A program made the position numbers and the translations under genes. Positions 1-7,997 of a stretch of 32,052 nt of DNA are shown here, in pieces. Source of the DNA: Spirochaetaceae bacterium (lineage in GTDB: Bacteria; Spirochaetota; Spirochaetia; Treponematales; Treponemataceae). The notes under the pieces were generated by a model. The model was given only the letters and a program-made list of their open reading frames with translations, had not been told where the DNA came from and made no database searches. Location of the stretch: contig JAGBFT010000103.1 in the NCBI GenBank assembly GCA_017936345.1, positions 1-32,052 on the forward strand, read 5' to 3'. How positions within the stretch are numbered: the stretch's first letter is position 1; each line of letters opens with the position of its first letter.

Positions 1-426
1 GATATAGGGCTCAATTTCAACTGGGCCAGCAGCAATCATCATGTTCAATCCGATAGGAAGCCGTCCTGCCACTCGAATACCAAAGCCACCATGGTCGTCC
101 TTGTTGTAGCTGTCATTATCCCAAAATCGGAAAGCAACACCTACACCACCACCAATAAACCAGCCGAATGGACCAATTGGAGTGTCTACAATAGTGGGGT
201 TTCCGATAAACCAATAGTCACCAGTAACACCAATGGCAAAATAGTTAGAATTACCGGCAAAATCAGCAGCAAATACCAAGGGCAACTGATCTAACTTGAA
301 GGTGATGGCAGCGCCGCCACCGGCGTTGACTCCACCGCCACCCTGAATACCAATGGCCCAGGCAAAGGCTCCACTAACACAGACTACCATTAGGAGTGCT
401 GCAACGATAAGAATCTTCTTGTTCAC
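1..426 (-). CDS. Small outer-membrane beta-barrel-like protein, 3' part beyond window
   Basis: The 142 codons in the window start at GTG 426-424, chosen because AGGAGG lies six bases upstream; the ATG two bases earlier runs straight into TGA. Residues 1-23 form a signal peptide (NKK, then a hydrophobic core, then GAFAWA). The mature part is rich in Gly and aromatic residues with alternating hydrophobic strands (for example YWFIGN, GWFIGGGVGVAFRFW), as in small 8-stranded barrels. The style recalls the spirochaetal BAPKO_0422/OmpX-like family, but this is from memory and only the N-terminal part is visible. A strong promoter precedes it. The job is unknown; an outer-membrane location is inferred. 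Confidence 0.7.
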   Translation of the reverse strand, partial: MNKKILIVAALLMVVCVSGAFAWAIGIQGGGGVNAGGGAAITFKLDQLPLVFAADFAGNSNYFAIGVTGDYWFIGNPTIVDTPIGPFGWFIGGGVGVAFRFWDNDSYNKDDHGGFGIRVAGRLPIGLNMMIAAGPVEIEPYI

Positions 427-457
427 ATTAAACCTCCTATGTAAAATGTTCCGGTAC

Positions 458-486
458 AGTATAGCCTAAACTAAACGGAACTTCAA
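458..486 (-). promoter_or_regulatory. Sigma70-type promoter of the barrel-like gene, with inverted repeat
   Basis: On the minus strand TTGAAG (486-481), a 17-base spacer and TATACT (463-458). The leader before the GTG start would be about 25-30 bases and holds AGGAGG. Arms GTTCCG/CGGAAC at 476-481 and 448-453 flank the -10 region and could be an operator. Confidence 0.7.
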
Positions 487-545
487 GTTATTCACAATTC
501 TTTTATTTAGTTTTCATGTTTACCAAACCAGAGAATGGAGTTTAT

Positions 546-592
546 AAAAAAAGGCCGACAAATTCCTTGGCACAAGGAAATCATCAGCCTTT
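546..592 (-). terminator. Intrinsic terminator of the carboxyltransferase gene
   Basis: On the minus strand AAAGGC...GCCTTT outer arms and TTCCTTG/CAAGGAA inner arms with a TGC loop, ending in seven T (552-546). It begins about 20 bases after the stop codon of the gene at 612-2099. Confidence 0.8.
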
Positions 593-611
593 GCACTTCT
601 GCAAGATGAGC

Positions 612-2099
612 TTACAGGGGAATGTTCCCGTGCTTTTTCTCAACACAGGAGGTGGACTTTTTGCCCTTTAGCAAGCGGAGACACTGGGAAATTTTTCTTC
701 TTGTATCCTCAGGGTTGATTACCTCCGAAACATAGCCCTGTTCTGCGGCAGTCTTGGGTGTCATTACCGTCTCCCGGTATTCCTGTAGTTTTTCCTCAAT
801 AACTTGAGCCTTGTTTGGGTCCCGCACTTCCTTTGCATAGAGAATTTGGATGGCTCCCTCCGCTCCCATCACCGCAATTTCCGCCTTGGGCCAGGCAAAA
901 ACAAAGTCTGCGCCAATGTGCTTTGAACACATCGAAATGTAGGCTCCACCGTAGGCCTTCCGTGTGATGACAGTGATTTTGGGTACGGTGGCTTCGGAAT
1001 AAGCATAGATGAGCTTTGCACCGTGGCGGATGATGCCCTTTTGTTCCTCTTGGGGCCCCGGGACAAAGCCTGGAACATCCACCAGGTTCAGCAGCGGCAC
1101 GTTGAAGGCATCACAGAAGCGGATAAAACGGGCAGCCTTGTCGGAGGCATCACAGTTGAGAATGCCTCCCAACCCCGCAGGGTTATTGGCCACAATTCCA
1201 ATGGTACGTCCCTCAATGCGTGCAAAGCCTACAACTATATTGACAGCAAACTCTTCCATAACCTCAAAGAAGCTGTCGTCATCCACCAGGCAGTCGATGA
1301 CGTTGCGAATATCGTAGCCCTGGGTTCCCCTGTCAGGGAGAACCTCCGCAATTTTCCTTGCCTTTTTACGTGCATCATACCGGGAGGTGGCTGTAGGAAT
1401 GCGGTCTCCATAGTAATGGGGAATATAATCCAAAAGCTTGCGTACCTTGTAAAAGCAGTCTTTCTCATCAGGACAGCGGAAGTGGCTCACACCAGACTTT
1501 TGGGAATGGATGGCACCACCACCCAAATCCTCCTCTGTAATGTCCATGAACATTACACTCTTTACCACCTTTGGACCAGTAATGAACATATAGCTGATGT
1601 TGTCAACAGTAAAGATAAAGTCCGTGATTCCGGGGGAATAGACAGCACCACCGGCACAGGGTCCGGCAATGATGGAAATCTGGGGGATGTAGCCCGAGGC
1701 CCGGACATTTTGATGGAAGAGATTTCCATATCCCGCCAAGGAATTGACCCCTTCCTGGATACGTGCTCCACCCGAGTCGTTGATTCCAAATACCGGGCAT
1801 CGGTTTTCAATGGCCATCTCAATAATCTCGGCGATTTTATCACCATGCATTTTTCCCAAGGAACCACCCTGCACGGTAAAATCCTGCGCATAAATTGCCA
1901 CACGACGACCATTTATTGTACCAAACCCTGTAATTACACCATCATAAGGAATCTCCTTTCCTGCCATTCCAAAACTAGTACAGTTATGATGAACGCCGGA
2001 ATAGATTTCCATAAAAGAATCCTTGTCAACCAATTCATTGATTCTTTCAATGGCATGAAGCTTTCCTTTTGAATGCTGACGTTCCAAGTTATATTCCAT
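612..2099 (-). CDS. Acyl-CoA carboxylase carboxyltransferase subunit (PccB/MmdA family)
   Basis: Full-length (495 aa) two-domain crotonase-fold carboxyltransferase, close to the usual ~510 aa of propionyl-CoA carboxylase beta or methylmalonyl-CoA decarboxylase alpha. Visible family motifs are FGTINGRRVAIYAQDFTVQGGSLG cut around residues 58-82 (RRVAIYAQDF, GGSLG), INDSGGARIQEG (~106-117), GPCAGGAVYSPG (~146-157), and the C-terminal DVPGFVPG and TRKAYGGAY oxyanion-hole region. It moves carboxyl groups between carboxybiotin and an acyl-CoA. No biotin carboxylase or biotin carrier gene is adjacent, so partners must be elsewhere, and the choice between carboxylase and Na+-pumping decarboxylase cannot be made here. 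Start ATG 2099 has AAGAGGT about 10 bases upstream. It has its own promoter and terminator, so looks monocistronic. Confidence 0.92.
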   Translation of the reverse strand: MEYNLERQHSKGKLHAIERINELVDKDSFMEIYSGVHHNCTSFGMAGKEIPYDGVITGFGTINGRRVAIYAQDFTVQGGSLGKMHGDKIAEIIEMAIENRCPVFGINDSGGARIQEGVNSLAGYGNLFHQNVRASGYIPQISIIAGPCAGGAVYSPGITDFIFTVDNISYMFITGPKVVKSVMFMDITEEDLGGGAIHSQKSGVSHFRCPDEKDCFYKVRKLLDYIPHYYGDRIPTATSRYDARKKARKIAEVLPDRGTQGYDIRNVIDCLVDDDSFFEVMEEFAVNIVVGFARIEGRTIGIVANNPAGLGGILNCDASDKAARFIRFCDAFNVPLLNLVDVPGFVPGPQEEQKGIIRHGAKLIYAYSEATVPKITVITRKAYGGAYISMCSKHIGADFVFAWPKAEIAVMGAEGAIQILYAKEVRDPNKAQVIEEKLQEYRETVMTPKTAAEQGYVSEVINPEDTRRKISQCLRLLKGKKSTSCVEKKHGNIPL

Positions 2100-2148
2100 A
2101 AGTTTATGTACCTCTTGTATTCATTTAGACAAAAATAGTAATAATGTC

Positions 2149-2177
2149 AGTTTAGTGATATATTTTAACACTGTCAA
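2149..2177 (-). promoter_or_regulatory. Probable promoter of the carboxyltransferase gene
   Basis: Minus strand TTGACA (2177-2172), 17-base spacer, TAAACT (2154-2149). The -35 is perfect, the -10 is weak. Leader about 40 bases. Confidence 0.45.
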
Positions 2178-2205
2178 TAGTTGGTCAAACATTTGTACTA
2201 TTGAC

Positions 2206-2239
2206 AAAAAAAAAGACTCCCACGTATATGTAGAAGTCC
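2206..2239 (-). terminator. Intrinsic terminator after tRNA-Lys
   Basis: Minus strand GACTTCTAC and GTGGGAGTC pair over nine positions with two G-U pairs around a six-base loop, followed by nine T (2214-2206). It starts three bases after the tRNA discriminator base. Confidence 0.85.
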
Positions 2240-2241
2240 TC

Positions 2242-2314
2242 TGAGCTACATTGGATTCGAACCAATGACCCACGCCTTAAAAGGGCGTTGCTCTACCTAC
2301 TGAGCTAGTAGCCC
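2242..2314 (-). tRNA. tRNA-Lys (anticodon UUU)
   Basis: The 73-base cloverleaf has acceptor GGGCTAC/GTAGCTC (one G-U pair at 2-71), D-arm GCTCAGTAGGTAGAGC, anticodon stem ACGCC/GGCGT around CTTTTAA (anticodon TTT), T-arm ATTGGTTCGAATCCAAT and discriminator A. CCA is not encoded. It is a stand-alone unit with a near-consensus promoter and a terminator. Confidence 0.95.
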
Positions 2315-2338
2315 ATCACCCAATCTCTAGGTTGAAAT

Positions 2339-2367
2339 ATAATATCAGGTATAGAATTATTTGTCAA
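2339..2367 (-). promoter_or_regulatory. Strong promoter of tRNA-Lys
   Basis: Minus strand TTGACA (2367-2362), exactly 17 bases, TATTAT (2344-2339), about 24 bases before the mature tRNA 5' end. Confidence 0.85.
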
Positions 2368-2421
2368 CCTTGTAGTTTTAAATAATTGGCAAAAACCGAA
2401 ATTTTGTTCTTGAAATTATTC

Positions 2422-2450
2422 TTGCATGAAGGTTGCTTTACCTATATACT
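2422..2450 (+). promoter_or_regulatory. Promoter of the M23 peptidase gene, placed for a leaderless mRNA
   Basis: TTGCAT (2422-2427), 17 bases, TATACT (2445-2450), then only seven bases to ATG 2458. No Shine-Dalgarno sequence fits between. Transcription would start at or within a base or two of the start codon. Confidence 0.6.
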
Positions 2451-2457
2451 GGTAACC

Positions 2458-3426
2458 ATGAAGAAAATTTTTATATACCTACTTTGTTTTTTTATTAGTT
2501 GGAATCTTTCTTTTGCTGAACCTGCTACAGCTGTTTATACTGGGGAAGATTATTCAATCTACGTAACTTATTCTGAATCTGTTCAACCGGGAGACCCTCT
2601 TTGTGTTAGACTGGATTTTACCCCGTCAAAGACAACTCGCAAGGAACCAGATGGACTTACTCAGGCAGTGCTTTTATTTGGAGAAAAGCGAAAGACAGAT
2701 TTCTTTGTCCTTGACGGGAAAAATGACAAGAATGATTCTCTTTCGCTTTGTGGAATGATTCCCCTATCCACCTATCAGGAAACTGGAACCCACGATATTA
2801 CCATTATGTATAGTGCCTATGGCAGGGAATTTATGAAGTTTACCCTGCCAATTTCCATCGAACCAAAGGAATTCATCAGTGAGACCCTGGAGCTTGACAA
2901 CAGGAATACCTCCATCAAGACGGATACTAGTAGTACTCGTATGAGGCAGATTGACAAGTTGAATGAGATTCTCTACACAATTAACACAGACTCTGTTTTT
3001 CAAAAGGAGCCCTTTGAGGCACCCACCACTGCTACAAGAAGAACTTCCTTTTTTGGTGACCGAAGGATATATTCCTATGTGACGGGAGGCTCTTCTACCA
3101 GCTTGCACTATGGCATTGATTACGGTATACCTACAGGTTCAGAGGTAACTGCTTGTGGGGCTGGCCGGGTGGTAATGGCAGAAGATAGGATTTCTTCTGG
3201 GTTGAGCATCGTTGTTGAGCATATGCCTGGCTTGTACAGCTTGTACTACCATTTGGATTCTTTCAATGTGAGGGTGGGACAAATGGTGGAAACTGGCGAC
3301 CTTATTGGTTTGTCTGGTGCTACAGGTCTGGCCACAGGACCCCATCTCCACTGGGAGGTTAGGCTCAATGGGGAGGCGGTAAATCCTGATTTCTTTACGG
3401 AGAAAGGATTTTTATACTTTAAGTAA
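2458..3426 (+). CDS. Secreted M23 (LytM-type) zinc metallopeptidase
   Basis: A 322-aa protein. The reading frame is open back to 2386, but ATG 2458 is chosen because it gives a clean signal peptide (MKKIFIYLLCFFISWNLSFA) and sits seven bases after a -10 box. After a ~170-residue N-terminal beta-rich region comes the M23 domain (~residues 200-320): HYGIDYG places zinc ligands at His217 and Asp221, and HLHWE supplies His296 and His298. All catalytic residues are present, so an active endopeptidase against peptidoglycan cross-bridges or stem peptides in the periplasm is likely. It could instead activate amidases, as degenerate LytM proteins do, but nothing here is degenerate. Its 3' end overlaps ligA tail to tail by 15 bases. 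Confidence 0.9.
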   Translation: MKKIFIYLLCFFISWNLSFAEPATAVYTGEDYSIYVTYSESVQPGDPLCVRLDFTPSKTTRKEPDGLTQAVLLFGEKRKTDFFVLDGKNDKNDSLSLCGMIPLSTYQETGTHDITIMYSAYGREFMKFTLPISIEPKEFISETLELDNRNTSIKTDTSSTRMRQIDKLNEILYTINTDSVFQKEPFEAPTTATRRTSFFGDRRIYSYVTGGSSTSLHYGIDYGIPTGSEVTACGAGRVVMAEDRISSGLSIVVEHMPGLYSLYYHLDSFNVRVGQMVETGDLIGLSGATGLATGPHLHWEVRLNGEAVNPDFFTEKGFLYFK

Positions 3427-5346
3427 CTCAAGGAAGGCTGCTTCGTCTATGACAGGAATTCCTAGTTGAGCGGCCTTTTTGTTTTTTGATGAGCCGGAGG
3501 TGGTGTCGTTGGTAACCAGATAGGAAAGCCCCTTCACCACCGATGACTTTGTTGTTCCCCCCCTTTCTCTTACCATTTGTTCTGCCTGGCTTCTTTTGAT
3601 TGACAATTCCCCGGTAAAGCAAAATGACAATCCTATTAGAGAGCCTTCCAGCATAGGCGCTTTGAGGGTGATATATCCCCTTTCAACAAGGGCCAGCATT
3701 TCTTCCCTGTTATCTGCCAGGCCCTGAACTAGTGCAGCCGCAGTAACCTCACCAAATCCATTGACAGCGCTAAAATCTTCTGCAGATGCGTCCAGCAGTT
3801 TTTCCAAGGTAGAAAAACCTGCATCGGTAAGCCGCTCCATAAGTGTTTCTCCAATGCCCTCTATGTCAAAACCAGCAATGAAGGCAGCCAAGGAAACTGT
3901 ACTGCGACTTTTAATGGACCTAATCACCTTCTTTGCACCCAGGGATTCCTTTTCCTTGGAAATACTCTCTTGGTTCAGAAAAAATGGAGTTAGGTCCGCC
4001 TCTGTGAGTTGGTATAAGGAAAGAATGGAGGTAACCTTGGCTGACTCAAAAAGAGAGGACAAAAGACTTGTTCCAAAGTCCCTGATGTCAAGGACAGAAA
4101 TCCATTTTTCCAGCTGATGGAGAATCTTTTTGGGACAGGATTTATTGGGACAGAATAAACGGGTTCCCTCATCAACCAATTGGGCTCCGCACCTGCCACA
4201 GGTGCAGGGAAACTCAATGTCTACTTGGGGAATTATGTCCTTTCCAAGGGGGGCTGGTACTACAGACTCAATCTTTGGAATAATTTCTCCCCTCTTTGTT
4301 ACTACAAGGTGACTGCCAATCTTAACCCCCAGGGTTCTGATGGTATTGGGGTTGACGAGGCTTGCTCGTTTTACGGTGGTACCCGCCAATTCCACTGGGT
4401 CAAAAAGCCCAACGGGTGTATAGGTAGCTCCTGATTCACTCCACTCAACCTGTCGTAAAACAGTTACCGCCTCCTCCAAACTAAATTTAAAGGCAATCTG
4501 GCGTTCCGGGCGGGCACGGGCTGCATCCTGCAAATCAATCACCCTTTCCTTAACTACCAATCCATCGATGTTGTAATCAAGCTTGGGACGAAGCTCCATT
4601 ACCTGTGAACGGTATTCAATTACTTGTCGGGGGGTTTTACACAATGTCAGGGGAACCGTATTAAATCCACAAGTCTTTAGCCATGTCACCTTGTCGATTT
4701 CATCTGCAAAAGAGTGGTTTTCAAAGAGGGCATCATAGCAAATTACTTGAAGGTGTTGACAGCCTTCCCCATCCTTTCGTTTCATAAGTCCATTGGCTGC
4801 ATTGCGACAGTTTGCCTTGTCTGAAAAATAAGTTTGATGAACCTGACGGGGCATAATGACCTCACCACGAATTCCACCGGTAAGCGTAAGTAAGGTTCCT
4901 CCAAGTTCTAGCCGTGGAAGCACTCCCTGCATTTTCTTTGCGTTGGATGTGATGTCATCACCAATTATGCCATTGCCACGAGTAACTGCCCGTACAAAAA
5001 TGCCGCTGTCATATTGCAGCTCAATGCTGGCACCATCAAGTTTGTATTCAACCAGATATTCGTCGTAGCAATGTTTTTCTGTCCAAGATAAAAACTCCTC
5101 CGGGTTGGCAGCCTTGTCTTGACTCCCCATGGGAATACGGTGTTGTACCTTGGCAAAATTACCAGAATCAGAGCCAACCTTGTGGAGGATATCATTTGAA
5201 GGGTCGAGAGCCTTTAACTCATCCCACAAGGCATCAAATTCTTGGTCAGTTATGAGCGCCTCCCCGTTATAGTAGGCATCTTGATATTGTAAAATTAAAT
5301 GTTCCAGCTCTTGAATTCTTGCTGAATCAAAAAGGCTTATTTCCAT
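3412..5346 (-). CDS. ligA: NAD-dependent DNA ligase LigA
   Basis: A 644-aa ligase that seals nicks in replication and repair using NAD+. The adenylation domain has the nucleotidyl-accepting Lys102 in EYKLDG and the later NIDGLVVKE motif (~259-267). An OB fold follows, then a four-Cys zinc finger (Cys383, Cys386, Cys399, Cys404), helix-hairpin-helix repeats (for example FDIEGIGETL) and a C-terminal BRCT domain (~565-644). It is slightly shorter than the ~670 aa norm but all domains are there. Start ATG 5346 directly follows the trmB stop (TAAATG), with CAGGAGG inside the end of trmB, so translation is probably coupled. It is the last gene of the minus-strand operon and overlaps the convergent M23 gene. 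Confidence 0.97.
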   Translation of the reverse strand: MEISLFDSARIQELEHLILQYQDAYYNGEALITDQEFDALWDELKALDPSNDILHKVGSDSGNFAKVQHRIPMGSQDKAANPEEFLSWTEKHCYDEYLVEYKLDGASIELQYDSGIFVRAVTRGNGIIGDDITSNAKKMQGVLPRLELGGTLLTLTGGIRGEVIMPRQVHQTYFSDKANCRNAANGLMKRKDGEGCQHLQVICYDALFENHSFADEIDKVTWLKTCGFNTVPLTLCKTPRQVIEYRSQVMELRPKLDYNIDGLVVKERVIDLQDAARARPERQIAFKFSLEEAVTVLRQVEWSESGATYTPVGLFDPVELAGTTVKRASLVNPNTIRTLGVKIGSHLVVTKRGEIIPKIESVVPAPLGKDIIPQVDIEFPCTCGRCGAQLVDEGTRLFCPNKSCPKKILHQLEKWISVLDIRDFGTSLLSSLFESAKVTSILSLYQLTEADLTPFFLNQESISKEKESLGAKKVIRSIKSRSTVSLAAFIAGFDIEGIGETLMERLTDAGFSTLEKLLDASAEDFSAVNGFGEVTAAALVQGLADNREEMLALVERGYITLKAPMLEGSLIGLSFCFTGELSIKRSQAEQMVRERGGTTKSSVVKGLSYLVTNDTTSGSSKNKKAAQLGIPVIDEAAFLELLKV

Positions 5347-6042
5347 TTAATCCTCCTGTTTCAAAAAAAACAATTCCCGTATCACATGATTTTTGTCCAG
5401 ACCCTTTTCCTCAAAACGAGTTTCTGGTCGCCACTGCTGGCGGGGAGCAAAGCCTTCGAATCTGTTTGTCAAGCCAGGGGTCTGCTCAAGTTCTTGGAGG
5501 GCAAAATCTGCATAAGGCTCCCAGTCTGTAGCCATGTACAGATAGCCGCCCTCAGAAAGTTTTTGTGCAAGTAAATCCGTATTAGGCCGTTGGACAAGTC
5601 GCCGCTTGTGATGCTTTTTTTTAGGCCAAGGATCAGGAAAAAAAATATGAAAGGCACTGACAGAGCCATCTGGAATCATGTTTTCCAGCACTTCCAAGGC
5701 ATCGTGCTCAATAATGTAAATGTTTTCCAGATTGCGGCGGCGTATTTCTCCCAGGAGCTTTCCTACTCCTGGCCGATGGACTTCCAAGCCAAGGTAGTTC
5801 TTTTCAGGATTTTCTGCTGCGATAATTGCTGTAGCCTTACCCATACCAAACCCAATTTCTATGGTAACAGGTGAAATATTGTTAAAGATTTCACTGTAAT
5901 TCAGGTTGCTTGAGGTGTATGGAATGCACCAGCGACCAGAAAGCTCTTGGTAATCTTTCTGCTGTGTCGGGGTCATACGACCAGCACGCAATACAAAAGT
6001 CTTGACTGTCCGGTAAAAAGGCTTCTGGTTTTCGGTATCCAT
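5347..6042 (-). CDS. trmB: tRNA (guanine-N7)-methyltransferase TrmB
   Basis: A 231-aa SAM-dependent methyltransferase that makes m7G46 in the variable loop of tRNAs. The SAM-binding glycine loop is EIGFGMGKA (~62-70), the acidic residue at the end of strand 2 lies in GLEVHR, and the family signature [15 protein letters not shown] occupies ~134-148. The C-terminal TDWEPYADF region (~190) is also typical. Start ATG 6042 has AAGGAG eight bases upstream. It lies 30 bases after the lipoprotein gene and abuts ligA. Confidence 0.96.
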   Translation of the reverse strand: MDTENQKPFYRTVKTFVLRAGRMTPTQQKDYQELSGRWCIPYTSSNLNYSEIFNNISPVTIEIGFGMGKATAIIAAENPEKNYLGLEVHRPGVGKLLGEIRRRNLENIYIIEHDALEVLENMIPDGSVSAFHIFFPDPWPKKKHHKRRLVQRPNTDLLAQKLSEGGYLYMATDWEPYADFALQELEQTPGLTNRFEGFAPRQQWRPETRFEEKGLDKNHVIRELFFLKQED

Positions 6043-6072
6043 AGATTAGACTCCTTAAAAAAGTTTAAATCA

Positions 6073-6759
6073 TCAATTAAAATTTTGAGCTGGCAAAATA
6101 TACCGGACCTGTTTGCTGGGATAATCCAGGCAGATTCGCAATGATTTGGCTTCACTATAGTTTTCCGAAAGGTCATCAAAGCTTTTCCATCCACTATTCT
6201 GCTTTTCAAAATATAGCAGGCTCCCCTTTCCATCATATTCAGAATAAAGCGCCAGCTTTCTTATTGGTTCGGAAGCTTTTTCTTCAGAAGACGAAGCTCC
6301 TTCCTCAGAAGTATCAATAAAAATTGGTTGCTCCACGGAAATCTCGGGTATTTCCAGGTAATTGAGAGTAAAGTCTCCTGTGGTTATTTCTCCGGCTAAA
6401 TCCGTATATTTGATGGTATAATTTCCTTGGGGAATGGGACCAAAGTATGGTGGCATGAGGCTTGCGGAACCTGCCCAAACCTTTGAACCGTTGTAGAGAA
6501 TTAATGGCTCTGCAATATCCCACTGAATTTGTTCTTCGGGATGCAAGACTTCAATTTTCATTGCACGGGCAGAATCTGCAGAGCTTTGGGTAAAAACAGA
6601 AAGTCGTTGTTCAGGAGGCTCCTGGACGCTACTGTACTCATATACAACAACAGCCTCCACGCTAGTTAAATCTGGAACGGTGTTGGAGCATCCACAGAGA
6701 GACACTGCAATGAAGATTGCAGAAAAAATAAAAAATGGAACGCAGGTAAAACTCTTCAT
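6073..6759 (-). CDS. Putative lipoprotein, unknown function
   Basis: A 228-aa protein with a lipoprotein signal: hydrophobic residues 7-21, then LCGC with the lipidated residue predicted at Cys24. The spirochaetal lipobox is relaxed and this one fits. The mature part is mostly beta (segments such as YTIKYTDLAGEITTGDFTL) with an acidic Glu/Ser-rich linker (~150-165) and a C-terminal DYPSKQVRYILP segment. I do not recognise a family. The ATG overlaps the TGA of the upstream 388-aa gene by one base (TGATG), so the two are translationally coupled, which suggests a related job or shared dosage. Confidence 0.8.
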   Translation of the reverse strand: MKSFTCVPFFIFSAIFIAVSLCGCSNTVPDLTSVEAVVVYEYSSVQEPPEQRLSVFTQSSADSARAMKIEVLHPEEQIQWDIAEPLILYNGSKVWAGSASLMPPYFGPIPQGNYTIKYTDLAGEITTGDFTLNYLEIPEISVEQPIFIDTSEEGASSSEEKASEPIRKLALYSEYDGKGSLLYFEKQNSGWKSFDDLSENYSEAKSLRICLDYPSKQVRYILPAQNFN

Positions 6760-7925
6760 CAGAAATTAAAAATGAGTGTGATGACCATCAGGTTACTAAC
6801 AGAATATTGATTGACCAAGGACTCGAATTTAACGTTAACCTTTTTGCAGGCCTCATCCAGATATGAAAGATAGTATAATCCTAAATCAGTTCCTTCCGAA
6901 CCCTCCGGCAACTCCTTGTAAAAGTCTATGAGAGAGCGCTTCTTTAGGTCAGCAGACTTTTTTGTCTCAATGCTTTCCTTTACCTCCTGAAACTCATCAT
7001 CCTTGTCATACAGGGTAATCTGCAGACGCCCTTGTTTTCCAATGGAGGATGAGCCTCCGCCCAATTTCCAGGAAAGGAATACCATTTCATGATTCTTTAC
7101 CATCTCGGCAACAATCTTCTTTCTAACATCTGGATCATAAATAAGCATATCTGTATCAGGAAGTCCCTTGTACATCTTTCTTGCTTCCTGACGCAGGTTG
7201 GTGTTCTCACAATTCAACACCAATTCCATGACCATCAAGGAAATATATTCAGCAATCTTGCTTTTTTCCATGTAGTCTCTCAACAAGGTGTGAATGCGTC
7301 CCAAAATCTCACCAAACCCACTCTGATCATAAAATTTAGTGATGATATACCAGTTCAAACGGCTCATGCGATTAAGAAATTTTTCTGTCATCAACATGAA
7401 AATATTTCTTTCTTCCGGAGTCAGCTCTGCATCATCTTTGATTTTTGCCCATAGTGGATCCAGGATAGTCTTACGAGCCTTGTCTACAACGTCTTCCTTT
7501 GTTGATAAGTGAAAGAGAATTTGACGGTCTGTAATCTTTGACTTCTCGTCAATTATCTGGGATGGATTACTTCTATTGTGCTTGCGCACACAGTCAGAAT
7601 CAATAAGTGTTGCAAAAATTTCTTTATCAAACTGCTTGTACAAGAGGGAAAAGACAACCAGCTTTGTCAAATCCATTACATCCTGGCGAGAAGATGAGAA
7701 TTCCGGCATAGAAATCTCCAGCTTGGAAATATAATCTACCAAAATCATGTGCTGGACAGTCTGGGGAGCAAAAGAATCCAGTGAAATACCATATTCTTCT
7801 ATGTTGTCTGCTAATTTTATCCTCAATAACTTAATTCTATTTTGGATAAAATGAGAAGCCCCCTCTTCCGTCAAAATAACCTTTAGGGGTAGATTTAGCA
7901 GTTTTTTCTTCGTGGAATCACTCAC
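6759..7925 (-). CDS. Conserved-looking 388-aa cytosolic protein, possible degenerate GHKL ATPase fold
   Basis: There is no signal peptide or membrane segment. GTG 7925 is preferred because AGGAG lies six to seven bases upstream. Residues 1-200 are helical. The C-terminal part has an order reminiscent of histidine-kinase-type ATPases: MELVLN (233-238) like an N box, LQITLYDKDDE (301-311) like the strand-Asp G1 region, EGTDLGLYYL (344-353) like the G2 box, and a final hydrophobic strand VITLIFNF. Key glycines and the N-box Asn context are altered, so this is inference, not a firm assignment. It is the first gene of the operon with the lipoprotein, trmB and ligA. No His-box phosphoacceptor is visible. 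Confidence 0.75.
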   Translation of the reverse strand: MSDSTKKKLLNLPLKVILTEEGASHFIQNRIKLLRIKLADNIEEYGISLDSFAPQTVQHMILVDYISKLEISMPEFSSSRQDVMDLTKLVVFSLLYKQFDKEIFATLIDSDCVRKHNRSNPSQIIDEKSKITDRQILFHLSTKEDVVDKARKTILDPLWAKIKDDAELTPEERNIFMLMTEKFLNRMSRLNWYIITKFYDQSGFGEILGRIHTLLRDYMEKSKIAEYISLMVMELVLNCENTNLRQEARKMYKGLPDTDMLIYDPDVRKKIVAEMVKNHEMVFLSWKLGGGSSSIGKQGRLQITLYDKDDEFQEVKESIETKKSADLKKRSLIDFYKELPEGSEGTDLGLYYLSYLDEACKKVNVKFESLVNQYSVSNLMVITLIFNF

Positions 7926-7945
7926 ATCAAACTCCTGGATTATAC

Positions 7946-7974
7946 ATTATATACGAAGGGTATTGCATTGTAAA
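7946..7974 (-). promoter_or_regulatory. Promoter of the 388-aa/lipoprotein/trmB/ligA operon
   Basis: Minus strand TTTACA (7974-7969), 17 bases, TATAAT (7951-7946). The short leader contains CAGGAG. Its -35 box directly abuts the -35 box of the divergent + promoter. Confidence 0.75.
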
Positions 7975-7990
7975 TAAGAATCGATATAAT
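7963..7990 (+). promoter_or_regulatory. Promoter of the membrane protein/dinB operon, leaderless spacing
   Basis: TTGCAT (7963-7968), 16 bases, TATAAT (7985-7990), then seven bases to ATG 7998 with no Shine-Dalgarno sequence. Confidence 0.65.
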
Positions 7991-7997
7991 CTTATAT

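Noticed and set aside
1023..2072. A 349-codon open frame on the + strand opposite the carboxyltransferase gene
   Set aside because: It lies wholly antisense to a full-length enzyme with all motifs, has no recognisable domain and no promoter or ribosome site; it is a codon-bias shadow.
2386..2457. Longer N-terminus for the M23 peptidase
   Set aside because: The extra 24 codons would put the signal peptide inside the protein and the -10 promoter box inside the coding region.
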